Positions 8,876-18,060 of a stretch of 64,000 nt of DNA are shown one piece after another. Source of the stretch: Acidobacteriota bacterium (GTDB lineage: Bacteria; Acidobacteriota; Terriglobia; Terriglobales; Acidobacteriaceae); contig JABDBE010000002.1 of the NCBI GenBank assembly GCA_013288805.1, positions 1 through 64,000 of the forward strand, given 5' to 3'. Position numbers and translations under genes: made by a program. How positions within the stretch are numbered: the stretch's first letter is position 1; every line of letters begins with the position of its first letter. The notes below the pieces were generated by a model that worked only from the letters and a program-made list of their open reading frames with translations, was not told the DNA's origin and ran no database searches.

Positions 8876-9171
8876 ATGCGTGAATGGGGGAGCGGTCATG
8901 TTTCTGGTTCGGTTCGCCCGCCCAGCCGCAGCAATTCAGCCGCCGATTGATTCCAAGGGTCGCCATTGTTTACCGTCCAGCAGTCAGTGATTTGCGCAGC
9001 TTCATGGAGACAGCGGTAGAAACATTGTGTGCAAACTATTGCAGACCGAGAGAGTTTTGGACAGTTGGCCTAGCCGCCGGGAATCAACCCGGAGGTCAGG
9101 AGTTGGTTCGAAAGGACGCCTGAAGGCGCGCGCAGCTTGGGATTCGAGCCACTTGCAGCAACCTGCAAAAA

Positions 9172-10182
9172 TCACGGAATCGTGGCTTGGGCCTGATTGG
9201 AGTAAACACTCTCTTCGTTGTCCGAATTGACCGCCGTGGTCACGTAATAGTATGTGTTGCCATCGGCCACCGAAGTGTCGGTGTAGGCGGTGTTCGAATC
9301 TAAAGAGGAATTGATCTTGGCGTAAGGGCCCCCCGACTGATTACCGCGATAAATATTGTATCCGACGACATTTTGCGAAGTGCTGGCGATCCATGAAAGG
9401 CCGACGGTATGATTCTGTGAGACGATGCCAGTGCCATTCAGAAGTTCCCGCGCGAGAGTCAACCCATTCCCATCCATGAAGGAGAGCGTAGCTGATGCCG
9501 TGCCACTGGCTTGAGGAGTAAACGTAACCGTAAATCCCTGGTTTCCGCCGGCGGGAATGGTCAGCGGGAAGGACAGTCCACTGAGGGTAAATTCGGCGCT
9601 GCTGCTCCAAGCAAACGAAACGGTTATCTGACTCGCGCCGGCGCTGAGGGTTCCCGCCTCGCTGGCACTCAATCCCACCTGCACCGTGCCAAAGTTCATG
9701 GTTGCCGGGTTAATGATGAGCTGCCCGTCATCCGCTGACCCCTCGCCCGTCAATTCCATTCTCAGAGCCGGGTTCGAGATGCTCGAAGCGTCCGAAACAA
9801 AGGCAACGCTGCCACGGCTGGCGCCCCTGGATCGCGGGGCAAACGCGCCACTGAATGTGTAACTCTCTCCCCGCCCGAGCGTAACGGGTAAATCCAGCCC
9901 GACAACGGCAAAGTCGCCTCCCTGGGTGACGACCTGCAGCAACCTGACGGCTGAATCTCCCCAGTTCGTCAAAGTCACAGTCTGGACGTGTCGACGGCCG
10001 ACTGGGACTCTTCCGAAAGCAAGATTCAGGGGTGTAACGATTAGGCGTTCCTTTTTTGAGTTCGATAAAGCGGACTTGGTGGTGATAGGATCGTGCGCAC
10101 CCGCTGGAAATGTCGATAGGAAAACGATCGCGATCACGGCCCACGAAACCGGCAATCGAGACATAGCGCGGGGGAATTTCAT
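9172..10182 (-). CDS. choice-of-anchor D protein with two ASPM/SPD-2/Hydin repeats and an FN3 domain
   Basis: 336 residues. A signal peptide covers about 1-30. Two Ig-like repeats follow, each marked by NFG-type starts (LAFGRVPVG, MNFGTVQVG) and PGG/AGG-GFTVTFTP strands. The last 85 residues are a fibronectin type III domain with SWIASTSQNVVGYNIYRG and TYYYVTTAVNS. Such proteins are secreted adhesins or matrix components. The C-terminal domain is nearly identical in layout to that of the upstream paralog at 10447-12390, so these are tandem duplicates with different repeat number. Confidence 0.82.
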   Translation of the reverse strand: MKFPRAMSRLPVSWAVIAIVFLSTFPAGAHDPITTKSALSNSKKERLIVTPLNLAFGRVPVGRRHVQTVTLTNWGDSAVRLLQVVTQGGDFAVVGLDLPVTLGRGESYTFSGAFAPRSRGASRGSVAFVSDASSISNPALRMELTGEGSADDGQLIINPATMNFGTVQVGLSASEAGTLSAGASQITVSFAWSSSAEFTLSGLSFPLTIPAGGNQGFTVTFTPQASGTASATLSFMDGNGLTLARELLNGTGIVSQNHTVGLSWIASTSQNVVGYNIYRGNQSGGPYAKINSSLDSNTAYTDTSVADGNTYYYVTTAVNSDNEESVYSNQAQATIP

Positions 10183-10446
10183 ATCGCGATTGTGGAAGGT
10201 TATCGACTAAAGCGAATAACGGAAGGTCCCCGGTAGTACATCTGGCTGAACCCAGGGACGGACCTTATGAACGCATGTCCTTTCTTGTGAAAAGTCATGC
10301 AAGATTAAACAAATACATTAAGTTCCGCAAGTGGAAATCTTTCCGGACAGGATGTTTGGCAGGGCCGGTGCTTTCTCCGGAAGCGGGCCCACATCAGCAT
10401 GTGCCCCACTCCCGGAGATGTCGAGTTTCCCTAGGCGAACCAAGAA

Positions 10447-12390
10447 CTACGGCGGAGGAATTACAGCCGTCGTCTGATTGGAGTAGGCGCTCTCTTCGTT
10501 ACTCGAATTGACTGCGGTGGCTACGTAGTAATAAGTCTGCCCGTCGGCGACGGTGGTATCGGTGTAGACGGTGCTGGCGTTCAGCACTGGATTGATTTTC
10601 GAATAGGGCCCGCCGGACTTGATGCCGCGATAAATGTTATACCCGCTGATGTTCTGCGATGTGCTCGCGGTCCAGGAGAGATTAACGGAGTGCTGCGGGG
10701 GAGGGGTGCCGACGCCCGTAAAGGTTTCCACGGTCGGAGAGTTTGCAGCATTGCTGGTGAACGAGACACTGCCGGAGGCTGTGCCGGTCCCTGCAGGCGT
10801 AAACGTTATCGTAAACTGCACGTGCTGGCCTGCGGGAATCGTGACCGGGAACGAGATTCCGCTCAGAGCATAAGCTGATCCGTTAAGAATGTCAGAAGAG
10901 ACCGTGACACTCTCGCTGCTAGCGGTGAGCGTCCCAGTTAGTTGCGAGTTGGTTCCCACGACCACGTTGCCAAAGTTCAACGTGGTCGGAGAGACAGCCA
11001 ATGTTCCCTCAGGCACAGGTGTTCCTGTGCCGCTTAGTGGGATGGACAAGTTCGGGTTCGACGCATTCGAGACAATTGAAACACTTCCACTGTCACTCCC
11101 AGGGGAGGGCGGCGTGAACGTAACAGTGAAGGTGTAATGTTCCCCGGGAGTGAGCACCAACGGCGGGTTCAACCCGCTCATCGTGAAGCCCGTTCCTCCG
11201 ACCGAAGCCTGCGAGATATTAACGTTGACTCCACCCGAGTTGGTCAGAGTTTCCGAGAGTTGCTGGTTATTGCCGACCTGCACGCTGCCAAAACTAAGGC
11301 TTGATGGACTCGGCGCGAGCGAACCCGGCGCCAGGCCGTTTCCGGATAGCGGAACATTCAGACTGGCGTTCGATGCGTTGCTGGTGATCGCCAGATTTCC
11401 GCTGCTGTTGCCGGCAGAGGACGGGGTAAAGGTGACGCTGAAGCCTTGGCTCTGTCCGGACGTGAGGGTCAAGGGCAGACTCAGCCCGCTCACGCTGTAG
11501 CCTGTGCCTGTGGGATTTACTTGAGTGACGGTGACGCTGGATCCACCAGAGTTGGTAAGAGTTTCTGTGAGCGCCTGGTTACTGCCCACTTCCACGCTTC
11601 CAAAGTTAAGACTGGCGGGACTGGGCGTAAGAGCACCTGCCGTCTGTCCGCCTCCCGTGAGTGGGACGTTTACCATCGAGGTGGCCCCGGTGTTCGCGAT
11701 GGCTAGGTTTCCGCTGACTGTGCCCGCAGATTGCGGAGTAAAGGTGACGCTGAACGATTGCCCTTCGCCAGCCGGCAGGTTCAAGGGCAAAGTCAATCCG
11801 CTCACGGCAAAGCCGGTGCCAGTAGGAGTGACCTGCGTGACCGTCAGGGCAGATCCGCCGGTGTTGTTCAGAGTTTCAGTGAGCGTTTGTTTGTTGCCCA
11901 CGAGAATGCTTCCAAAGTTAAGGCTCGAAGAACTTGGAGTGACCGCGCCCGCTGTCAGCGAGCCTCCGGAGAGAGCGACGTTAACCGTGGGTGTCGAGCC
12001 TGTGTTTGCGATTGCCAGATTTCCAGTGACAGCGCCAGCGGACGCTGGCGTAAAGATGACGGTAAAACCCTGGCTTTGACCGGACGCCAGTGTCAGCGGC
12101 AAACTCATTCCGCTCACGGTAAAGCCTGCGCCGGTGGAGGTCACCTTAGAAACGGTCAGGCTCGATCCGCCCGAGTTGGTCATAGTGGCGGGCTTGCTTT
12201 GGTTGTTCCCGACATCCACGATGCCGAAACTAACACTGGTCGGCGCGACCGTAAGCTCTCCGGGCTTGGGGTTGTTCGGAGGAGGAGGGGAGGACTTGTT
12301 CGAGCTGCTTAGGCCTTGGCAGCCCAGCATCGTCGCAAGAGCGAGAAGTACAACAAGCGCATTCCAGCGGGCAGGAAGCTGTCTCATCAT
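10447..12390 (-). CDS. putative lipoprotein with five choice-of-anchor D repeats and an FN3 domain
   Basis: About 647 residues from the double ATG at 12390/12387; the frame stays open to 12495 but the extra 35 residues are unlike a signal peptide. The N-terminus ends in a lipobox-like TMLGC, so the mature protein may be lipidated. A Pro-rich stalk (SSPPPPNNPKPG) leads into five repeats of roughly 105 residues, each starting like LNFGSVEVGSNQ. A terminal FN3 domain carries SWTASTSQNISGYNIYRG. The repeats are also very similar at the DNA level, so copy number could change by recombination. Likely a surface-exposed adhesion or matrix protein. Confidence 0.83.
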   Translation of the reverse strand: MMRQLPARWNALVVLLALATMLGCQGLSSSNKSSPPPPNNPKPGELTVAPTSVSFGIVDVGNNQSKPATMTNSGGSSLTVSKVTSTGAGFTVSGMSLPLTLASGQSQGFTVIFTPASAGAVTGNLAIANTGSTPTVNVALSGGSLTAGAVTPSSSSLNFGSILVGNKQTLTETLNNTGGSALTVTQVTPTGTGFAVSGLTLPLNLPAGEGQSFSVTFTPQSAGTVSGNLAIANTGATSMVNVPLTGGGQTAGALTPSPASLNFGSVEVGSNQALTETLTNSGGSSVTVTQVNPTGTGYSVSGLSLPLTLTSGQSQGFSVTFTPSSAGNSSGNLAITSNASNASLNVPLSGNGLAPGSLAPSPSSLSFGSVQVGNNQQLSETLTNSGGVNVNISQASVGGTGFTMSGLNPPLVLTPGEHYTFTVTFTPPSPGSDSGSVSIVSNASNPNLSIPLSGTGTPVPEGTLAVSPTTLNFGNVVVGTNSQLTGTLTASSESVTVSSDILNGSAYALSGISFPVTIPAGQHVQFTITFTPAGTGTASGSVSFTSNAANSPTVETFTGVGTPPPQHSVNLSWTASTSQNISGYNIYRGIKSGGPYSKINPVLNASTVYTDTTVADGQTYYYVATAVNSSNEESAYSNQTTAVIPPP

Positions 12391-12717
12391 AGATGACCCT
12401 GTTGTCTCCCCCGAATCTATAAATCTGGGGCGAAGAGGTAGTCTGAACGCCGCACCGGCCATTGGGTAGGTCGCGGAAGGACGTGCCGAAAGCAACCGAG
12501 GGCCAGTTTTGCAGACAGGCTGAATTCACCGCCGTGCACGGCAATCGGACAACTCAAATCAGGCCAAAACCAGCTACCCGACCCTCGAATTTCGGCTGAA
12601 GGATTGGACCATGGCACCCGCGGGAATTGGCCTCCTGGGCAGCAGCCTTCGTGCTCTTTTGACCCCGACGTAACCACAATTAGCATCGGGTTCTGGTCGC
12701 CAAAGTAACCTCACACT

Positions 12718-13092
12718 ATGAGCAATGTTAACGGCGTTGTGTGGTCCTCCTCCCCTCCGCAGGAGCGCAAGTATAGGCGCTTCCAACTCCAATATCCGGT
12801 TCGCCTGAAGGTTTGCCATGTTGACTTGATAGTCGAGTTCGAGGCGGTCAGCAAAAATATCAGCATCTGCGGCCTGCTGTTGGAGACCTCTTCCATGATT
12901 CCGCAGCACACTCCGGTAAGTTTTACCGTGACCGTGGACGGTCGCGAGCTTGATCGTCCTATTCGGTTTGTGGGTGAGGGTAAAGTAGTGAGGGTCGACC
13001 GGAAGCCTGGACGGGAAGTGTTTGCGATCGCGGTGGAGTGTGCGCAACCGATCCAGCAGATCGATCACTATCTCGAAGCAACCGGAAGTTGA
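12718..13092 (+). CDS. PilZ domain protein
   Basis: 124 residues formed almost wholly by one PilZ domain. It opens with the c-di-GMP-binding arginine cluster ERKYRR, then the second signature SKNISICGLLLE, then VSFTVTV and a closing strand EVFAIAVEC. PilZ domains bind cyclic di-GMP and control motility, polysaccharide or adhesion. The second motif lacks the classical D/NxSxxG form (here NISICG), which is a tolerated variation. No good Shine-Dalgarno is visible before the ATG. A 164-residue frame on the opposite strand is a shadow. It lies upstream of, and divergent from, the surface-protein gene at 10447-12390, which may be relevant to adhesion control (inference). Confidence 0.8.
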   Translation: MSNVNGVVWSSSPPQERKYRRFQLQYPVRLKVCHVDLIVEFEAVSKNISICGLLLETSSMIPQHTPVSFTVTVDGRELDRPIRFVGEGKVVRVDRKPGREVFAIAVECAQPIQQIDHYLEATGS

Positions 13093-13183
13093 GGCAAATT
13101 CTGATTGGCCAGCGATCTGGAGCGTCGATTGGGAATCGCTTGAACGAATGATCGATCCAATCTCAGCGTGAACCTCTCAGCGT

Positions 13184-16100
13184 TTACCTTGGACTTTCCC
13201 CGGCTGACCCGGCGTTCTCGGCCGCAGGCACGACGATGGCCTGAATGTTCTGGCCAGCCATCATCTTCTGAAAATCGGCGAGTTCGGTTCTTTGGATTTC
13301 CGCCCAATGGGCGATCGAAACATCCGCCTGCTGCTTCAGCTTTTCGAAGACTCGATATTCGGCCTCGGTCGGAGCGGAATCGGTTCCGACCCCGACCGCC
13401 ATCGCCAGACCGGCGAGCTTGCTGTCGACTTTCTGCGGGTAAGACAGCGAATCTTCATTCGATTTAATTTTCATCTGCGCCAGATCGTCGCGCACCAACA
13501 ATAGATTCTTGTCGAGCGCGTCAGCGGCCACAATCGTGTTCTTCACCGCCGCGTCATCCGGGAGCCGTTTTCTCAGTCCATCCACTTGCTCGCGCACGTC
13601 CTGAATCTGGTTTACCGTGTCGTAAACCCGGCTGAGTTGGTCGCGCACTTGAATGAGCAGATCAAATTGTTTTTGCAAATCGGCCTGCGAAACTTGGACC
13701 CGTGGATCCATTGTTACTTCGAATGCCGCGCTCTGACTTTTTCCATCAACGGTGAGCCGTACCTGGTATTTGCCTGGAACCGCCAATGGACCTCGGCCGC
13801 CGTCTTTATATTCCCAGAGATAGTAATCGGGCACGCGCGAGATCCCGGTGTAGCGCAGGTCCCAGACAAAACGATTGAGCCCGGCTTCCGGCTTGATCTG
13901 TTTTTCCGGCTTCTTATCCTCGGGAGTCAGAGGCTCGTCCAGTTCTTCCGTCTTGTTGCTGGAGTATTTTCGAATCACGCTGCCGGTGGCGTCGAGAATC
14001 TCAATCGTCGTTTCGCCCTTTGGTTTGTCTTTAAGAAAGTAGTAAATCAGCGTCCCAGTGGGAGGATTGTCTCCAACCATTACAGGCTTGGGAGCGTCCT
14101 CGTCTTCGCTCGGATTCTGGAATCGCATCGCGGTCGCGGGAGTGTACAGGTGTGCCTCTTGTTTGGCGTCATCGCTGTATTGCCGCAGCGGAGAAATATC
14201 GTCGAGAATCCAAAACGCACGCCCATGCGTAGCCACAACCAGATCGTCATTCTTCACCATCAAGTCGTGAACCGGCGTGGTAGGCAAATTAAGTTGCAGA
14301 GCACGCCAATCCGCGCCGTCGTTGAAAGACACATACACGCCACTCTCAGTGCCCGCATAGAGCAGGCCGCGTTTCTTGGGATCTTCGCGAACCGCACGGG
14401 CAAACGCGTTATCTGGAATCCCCTTCACCATCTTCACCCATGTTTTGCCGTAATCGTTGGTCTTGTAAATATAAGGACGCATGTCGTCCGACTGATGCCG
14501 ATCCACAGCTACGTAAGCTGTACCCGCATCGTGCGGCGAAGCATCGATCAGGCTGATGCGGCTCCAGTCCGGCAGATCCTTGGGCGTGATGTTGCTCCAG
14601 GTCTTTCCGCCATCGCGCGTGATGTGCACGAGTCCATCGTCCGTGCCCACCCAGATCAAACCCTTCACCAGCGGCGATTCGGCAACGGCGAATATGGTGT
14701 CGTAATATTCCGTGCCCGAGTCATCCTTGTCGATCGGACCACCCGAGGCCTGTTGCTTACTCTTATCGTTGCGCGTGAGATCGGGACTGATGGCTTCCCA
14801 ATCCATCCCAGCATCAGTCGTTTTGAACAAGCGTTCCCCGGCGTGGTAGAGCGTATTTGGATCATGCGGCGAGATCACAATCGGCGCCGTCCACTGGAAA
14901 CGGTGTTCCAGCTTCGCCGCCCCGCCACCGTCACTGATCTCGGGCTGCACTGAGATGTTCTTCGTCTGTCCATCGTGCTTGTCGAAGCGAGTAATCACAC
15001 CTTCATACTCGCCGGCATAAACAATGTTAGGATCCGGCGGGTACGGAGCAATGTAGCCTGCCTCTCCACCTCCAACCGCATACCAGTCCGCACGATCGAT
15101 GGACCCGTTATCGCTACGGCTGGGTATCGCGACTGAACCCAAGTCCTGCTGGGAGCCATACAAATAGTAAGGAGTGCGCGTGTCGATGGCCACGTGATAA
15201 AACTGCGCCGTCGGCTGGTTATCCTGGCGTGTCCAGTTCTTGCCGCCATCGAGACTCAGCGTGACCCCGCCGTCGTTCGAGACCATCATGCGGTTCGGAT
15301 TCTTGGGATCGATCCACATGCCGTGATTGTCCCCGTGAGGAACCTTCACCTTGTTGAAGGTGTGCCCGCCGTCGCTCGATTTGTAAAAGTCCACATTCGC
15401 GATGTAAACCACATCCGCCGACTGCGGGTCCGCAACGATATGCATGTAATACCACGCACGCTGCCAGAAGGCGCGATCATTGTTCAGCAGCTCCCAGGTT
15501 TCGCCGCCATCGTCGGAACGATACAGACCGCCCTCGGACGCTTCAATCAGCGCGTATACACGATCGGAATTCGCGGCCACGGCGATTCCAATTTTGCCGT
15601 AGGGCCCTTTGGGCAGGCCGTGTTCTTCAAGTCGCTTCCATGTGCTTCCGCTATCGTTCGAACGATAGAGTCCGCTGCCGGGGCCTCCGCTCGACAGTCC
15701 CCACGGAGTGCGCCGCGCCTCCCACAACGATGCGAAAAGAATATGAGAGTTGTGTGGATCGAACGCGATATCGATGCCGCCCGTGTTCTCGTCCTTGTAC
15801 AGGACTTTTTCCCACGTTTTGCCTCCATCAGTGGTACGAAAGATGCCGCGCTCAGTATTCGGGCCGAAAGGGTGGCCCAGCGCGGCCACATAGACAACAT
15901 CCGTATTCTTGGGGTCGACAATCACTTTTCCGATTGCCCGCGAGTCGCGCAGGCCGACGTTTTTCCAGGTCTTCCCGCCATCGACTGTCTTGTAAATTCC
16001 ATCGCCGTGCGAGATGTTGCCGCGAATGCACGCTTCGCCCGTCCCTACGTACACGACGTTTGGATCCGAAGGCGCAACCGCCAGGCTTCCAATCGCAGAT

Positions 16101-16447
16101 ACTGCCTGCTTATCGAAAACGGAAATCCAAGTCATCGCGCCGTCGGTGGACTTCCATACCCCTCCGCCGGTCGAGCCGAAGTAATACGTGTTCGGATCGC
16201 CCGCAACGCCCGACGCAGTCAACGACCGTCCGCCGCGGAACGGCCCCACCAGCCGGTATTTCATGCCTTTGAACTGGGGATCTTCATTGTCATCGTCGCC
16301 CGAGGAAGTTTTGTCGCTCTGCAGCTCAGGAGTTTTCCGCACTTTCTCTTCGGTTCGACTCTGCGCGAAGCTCGTGCTTGCAAACCATATCAAGAGAACG
16401 CATGCAATCCACGCAGTTCGACCGACTGTCCACTTGAAAACATTCAT
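13184..16447 (-). CDS. large secreted VPS10/sortilin-like BNR-repeat protein
   Basis: 1087 residues from the ATG at 16447 (a GTG four codons upstream is possible). Signal peptide about 1-28 (ASTSFAQ). At least eight BNR/Asp-box signatures such as STDGAMTW, TVDGGKTW, SNDSGSTW and TRDGGKTW mark a double ten-bladed propeller of the sortilin/VPS10 type through about residue 760. A beta-domain follows, then a helical C-terminal region (about 930-1070) with LQKQFDLLIQVRDQLSRVYD. Acidobacteria carry many such 'glycosyl hydrolase' exoproteins; real activity is usually unproven. Long frames on the other strand are shadows of this gene. Confidence 0.9.
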   Translation of the reverse strand: MNVFKWTVGRTAWIACVLLIWFASTSFAQSRTEEKVRKTPELQSDKTSSGDDDNEDPQFKGMKYRLVGPFRGGRSLTASGVAGDPNTYYFGSTGGGVWKSTDGAMTWISVFDKQAVSAIGSLAVAPSDPNVVYVGTGEACIRGNISHGDGIYKTVDGGKTWKNVGLRDSRAIGKVIVDPKNTDVVYVAALGHPFGPNTERGIFRTTDGGKTWEKVLYKDENTGGIDIAFDPHNSHILFASLWEARRTPWGLSSGGPGSGLYRSNDSGSTWKRLEEHGLPKGPYGKIGIAVAANSDRVYALIEASEGGLYRSDDGGETWELLNNDRAFWQRAWYYMHIVADPQSADVVYIANVDFYKSSDGGHTFNKVKVPHGDNHGMWIDPKNPNRMMVSNDGGVTLSLDGGKNWTRQDNQPTAQFYHVAIDTRTPYYLYGSQQDLGSVAIPSRSDNGSIDRADWYAVGGGEAGYIAPYPPDPNIVYAGEYEGVITRFDKHDGQTKNISVQPEISDGGGAAKLEHRFQWTAPIVISPHDPNTLYHAGERLFKTTDAGMDWEAISPDLTRNDKSKQQASGGPIDKDDSGTEYYDTIFAVAESPLVKGLIWVGTDDGLVHITRDGGKTWSNITPKDLPDWSRISLIDASPHDAGTAYVAVDRHQSDDMRPYIYKTNDYGKTWVKMVKGIPDNAFARAVREDPKKRGLLYAGTESGVYVSFNDGADWRALQLNLPTTPVHDLMVKNDDLVVATHGRAFWILDDISPLRQYSDDAKQEAHLYTPATAMRFQNPSEDEDAPKPVMVGDNPPTGTLIYYFLKDKPKGETTIEILDATGSVIRKYSSNKTEELDEPLTPEDKKPEKQIKPEAGLNRFVWDLRYTGISRVPDYYLWEYKDGGRGPLAVPGKYQVRLTVDGKSQSAAFEVTMDPRVQVSQADLQKQFDLLIQVRDQLSRVYDTVNQIQDVREQVDGLRKRLPDDAAVKNTIVAADALDKNLLLVRDDLAQMKIKSNEDSLSYPQKVDSKLAGLAMAVGVGTDSAPTEAEYRVFEKLKQQADVSIAHWAEIQRTELADFQKMMAGQNIQAIVVPAAENAGSAGESPR

Positions 16448-16544
16448 TGAGTTCACCACCCCGTGAAAAGGAAACTTCAGTGTACCGCCTGGAATCGTCT
16501 CACGAAAGCACCCCTGCTAAGCAATCTGAAATTGTCTTGTGCCC

Positions 16545-17432
16545 TTAAGTTTTCTTCTTTCCCTTGAGCATTGCCGCCGCAGCCCGTAACTCCTTCCGCT
16601 TATTAGCATCGACAACCGGGTAAGCCAGTTTCAGATCCTCCATGGTCTCAACAATCGCCGCCGCCACAACCACGTGAGTGAACCATTTATTGTCGGCCGG
16701 GATCACATACCACGGCGCTTGCGGGCTCGCCGTATGGATAATCATGTCCTCGTAGGCCTTCATATAATCGTTCCAGTATTCGCGTTCACGCACATCGGCT
16801 TCGGAGAATTTCCAGTTCTTTTCCGGGCGATCGAGACGGTCCAGAAACCGCTTCTTCTGCTCTTTCTTCGAAAGATTGAGAAAGAATTTGCGGACCACGA
16901 TTCCATTGCGCGTCAGATAACGATCGAAGCAGTTAATGTCCTCGAAACGATCCTTCCAAATGTCTTTGGTCAACAAGGATGGAGGAATTCTTGAATTCTT
17001 CAATACCTCCGGATGCACCCGCACCACCAGCACTTCCTCATAATAAGAGCGGTTGAAGATACCGATCTGGCCGCGCTCCGGCAGCCTCCGCAGGGCACGC
17101 CACAGGTAGTCGTGATTCAGCTCCTCCACTGATGGAGTCTTGAACGAATGCACCTGGCAGCCCTGCGGATTGACCCCCGACATCACGTGCTTAATGACGC
17201 CATCTTTGCCGGCCGCGTCCATGGCCTGGAAAATAAGCAGGACACCCCAACGGTCCTGGGCGTAGAGCTTGCTCTGCAAATCGGTCATGTCCGCGATGCC
17301 ATCGGCCAGAAGTTTTTCCGCGTGTTTCTTCGAATGTATCTTGCCCGTGTCTTCCGGATCGAAATCCGTCAAGCGGAACTTGCTTCCGTCCTCGATGCGA
17401 TAAGGCTCGACCAGCTTGCTCGCCCAGCTCAT
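16545..17432 (-). CDS. polyphosphate kinase 2 family enzyme
   Basis: 295 residues, the usual length for single-domain PPK2. The Walker A loop is MDAAGKDG (residues 71-78). The lid and Walker B areas include IFNRSYYEEVLVVRVHPE and RKFFLNLSKKEQKKRFLDR. PPK2 enzymes transfer phosphate between polyphosphate and nucleoside mono- or diphosphates; which substrate class cannot be told from sequence alone. Cytoplasmic. The gene is followed on the same strand by the VPS10 protein, about 100 bases away, with no sign of shared function. Confidence 0.92.
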   Translation of the reverse strand: MSWASKLVEPYRIEDGSKFRLTDFDPEDTGKIHSKKHAEKLLADGIADMTDLQSKLYAQDRWGVLLIFQAMDAAGKDGVIKHVMSGVNPQGCQVHSFKTPSVEELNHDYLWRALRRLPERGQIGIFNRSYYEEVLVVRVHPEVLKNSRIPPSLLTKDIWKDRFEDINCFDRYLTRNGIVVRKFFLNLSKKEQKKRFLDRLDRPEKNWKFSEADVREREYWNDYMKAYEDMIIHTASPQAPWYVIPADNKWFTHVVVAAAIVETMEDLKLAYPVVDANKRKELRAAAAMLKGKKKT

Positions 17433-17721
17433 AGGAAGCCTCCATCCTCCCAGGTAATACGAGGAAAGATGCAGTCTACATCAGCGTGAGCAATGTAAGC
17501 GCATGCACTTCAGTCCCGAGTGCGCCTCGATCTACGTGGTTGCAAGCCGTTGCAACTGTCGCAAACAGTGCGTTGTCTGGTTACTTCGCAGGTTACTTTC
17601 CCAAACTATTGTGCTACGTCTATGGCCCATTCGGGCGTTGCGCTTGCAGTGCGGGCTTGCTAACTTGACCTCATTGAGCCTCCCCTTAAGGTGCTGTGGA
17701 AGACCTTCTTGGGGGTGAGTT

Positions 17722-17844
17722 ATGAAACTTGTTCATCTGTGCTATGCGGCGTTGGGGTTTGCGGTGGCTCGTTGGATTTTTAAGCGGGAGCCCATGCCCA
17801 TAGCTGATCCGGTCACTCGTTTCCGCTCATCTGGCTTGCTGTAA
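17722..17844 (+). CDS. putative 40-aa small protein
   Basis: MKLVHLCYAALGFAVARW starts a 40-residue ORF. A GGGGGTGAG site lies 3-11 bases before the ATG. The stop at 17842-17844 is followed only 4 bases later by a perfect terminator hairpin, a strong sign that the ORF is a transcription unit. The first 20 residues are hydrophobic with a basic end (WIFKREP), suggesting a membrane-associated micro-protein. No family recognised. It occupies the gap between PPK2 and the next gene. Confidence 0.45.
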   Translation: MKLVHLCYAALGFAVARWIFKREPMPIADPVTRFRSSGLL

Positions 17845-17847
17845 ACT

Positions 17848-17904
17848 TCACGGACGTGTGGCGCCCTGTTGCGCTACTACTTCGTCCCGCACGTCCGTGA
17901 TTTT
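17848..17904 (+). terminator. rho-independent terminator with 11-bp perfect stem
   Basis: TCACGGACGTG at 17848-17858 pairs perfectly with CACGTCCGTGA at 17890-17900 and is followed by TTTT. It lies directly behind the 40-aa ORF. Confidence 0.7.
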
Positions 17905-18060
17905 CACTCTTAGGCGTCCATGCACCTCGCGTTCCCCCTCTCTGCAGCTCCCGGTGTCCCTAAGGTTCTAATACCAACGTTCGCCCCACCGCGCGATTGC
18001 CCACCCTTTTTCTGACTACAATTTGCTTTAGGGAAATCCTCGGTTTTCGGACGAGTACTG

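Noticed and set aside
10183-10446. Possible cyclic-di-GMP riboswitch ahead of the gene at 9172-10182
   Set aside because: The minus-strand leader has hairpins (such as CACAT/ATGTG) and a GGGAAAC-like stretch, but the GEMM-I core and its GNRA tetraloop cannot be aligned. I treat it as an unassigned structured leader.
12574-13068. 164-residue minus-strand frame
   Set aside because: It covers the PilZ gene on the other strand; the plus frame has the clear PilZ motifs and this one has none.
13586-16450. Long plus-strand frames (455 and 418 residues) across 13.6-16.5 kb
   Set aside because: They are antisense to the VPS10/BNR gene. Their translation is Arg/His/Val-rich without domain signals, while the minus frame has many BNR motifs.
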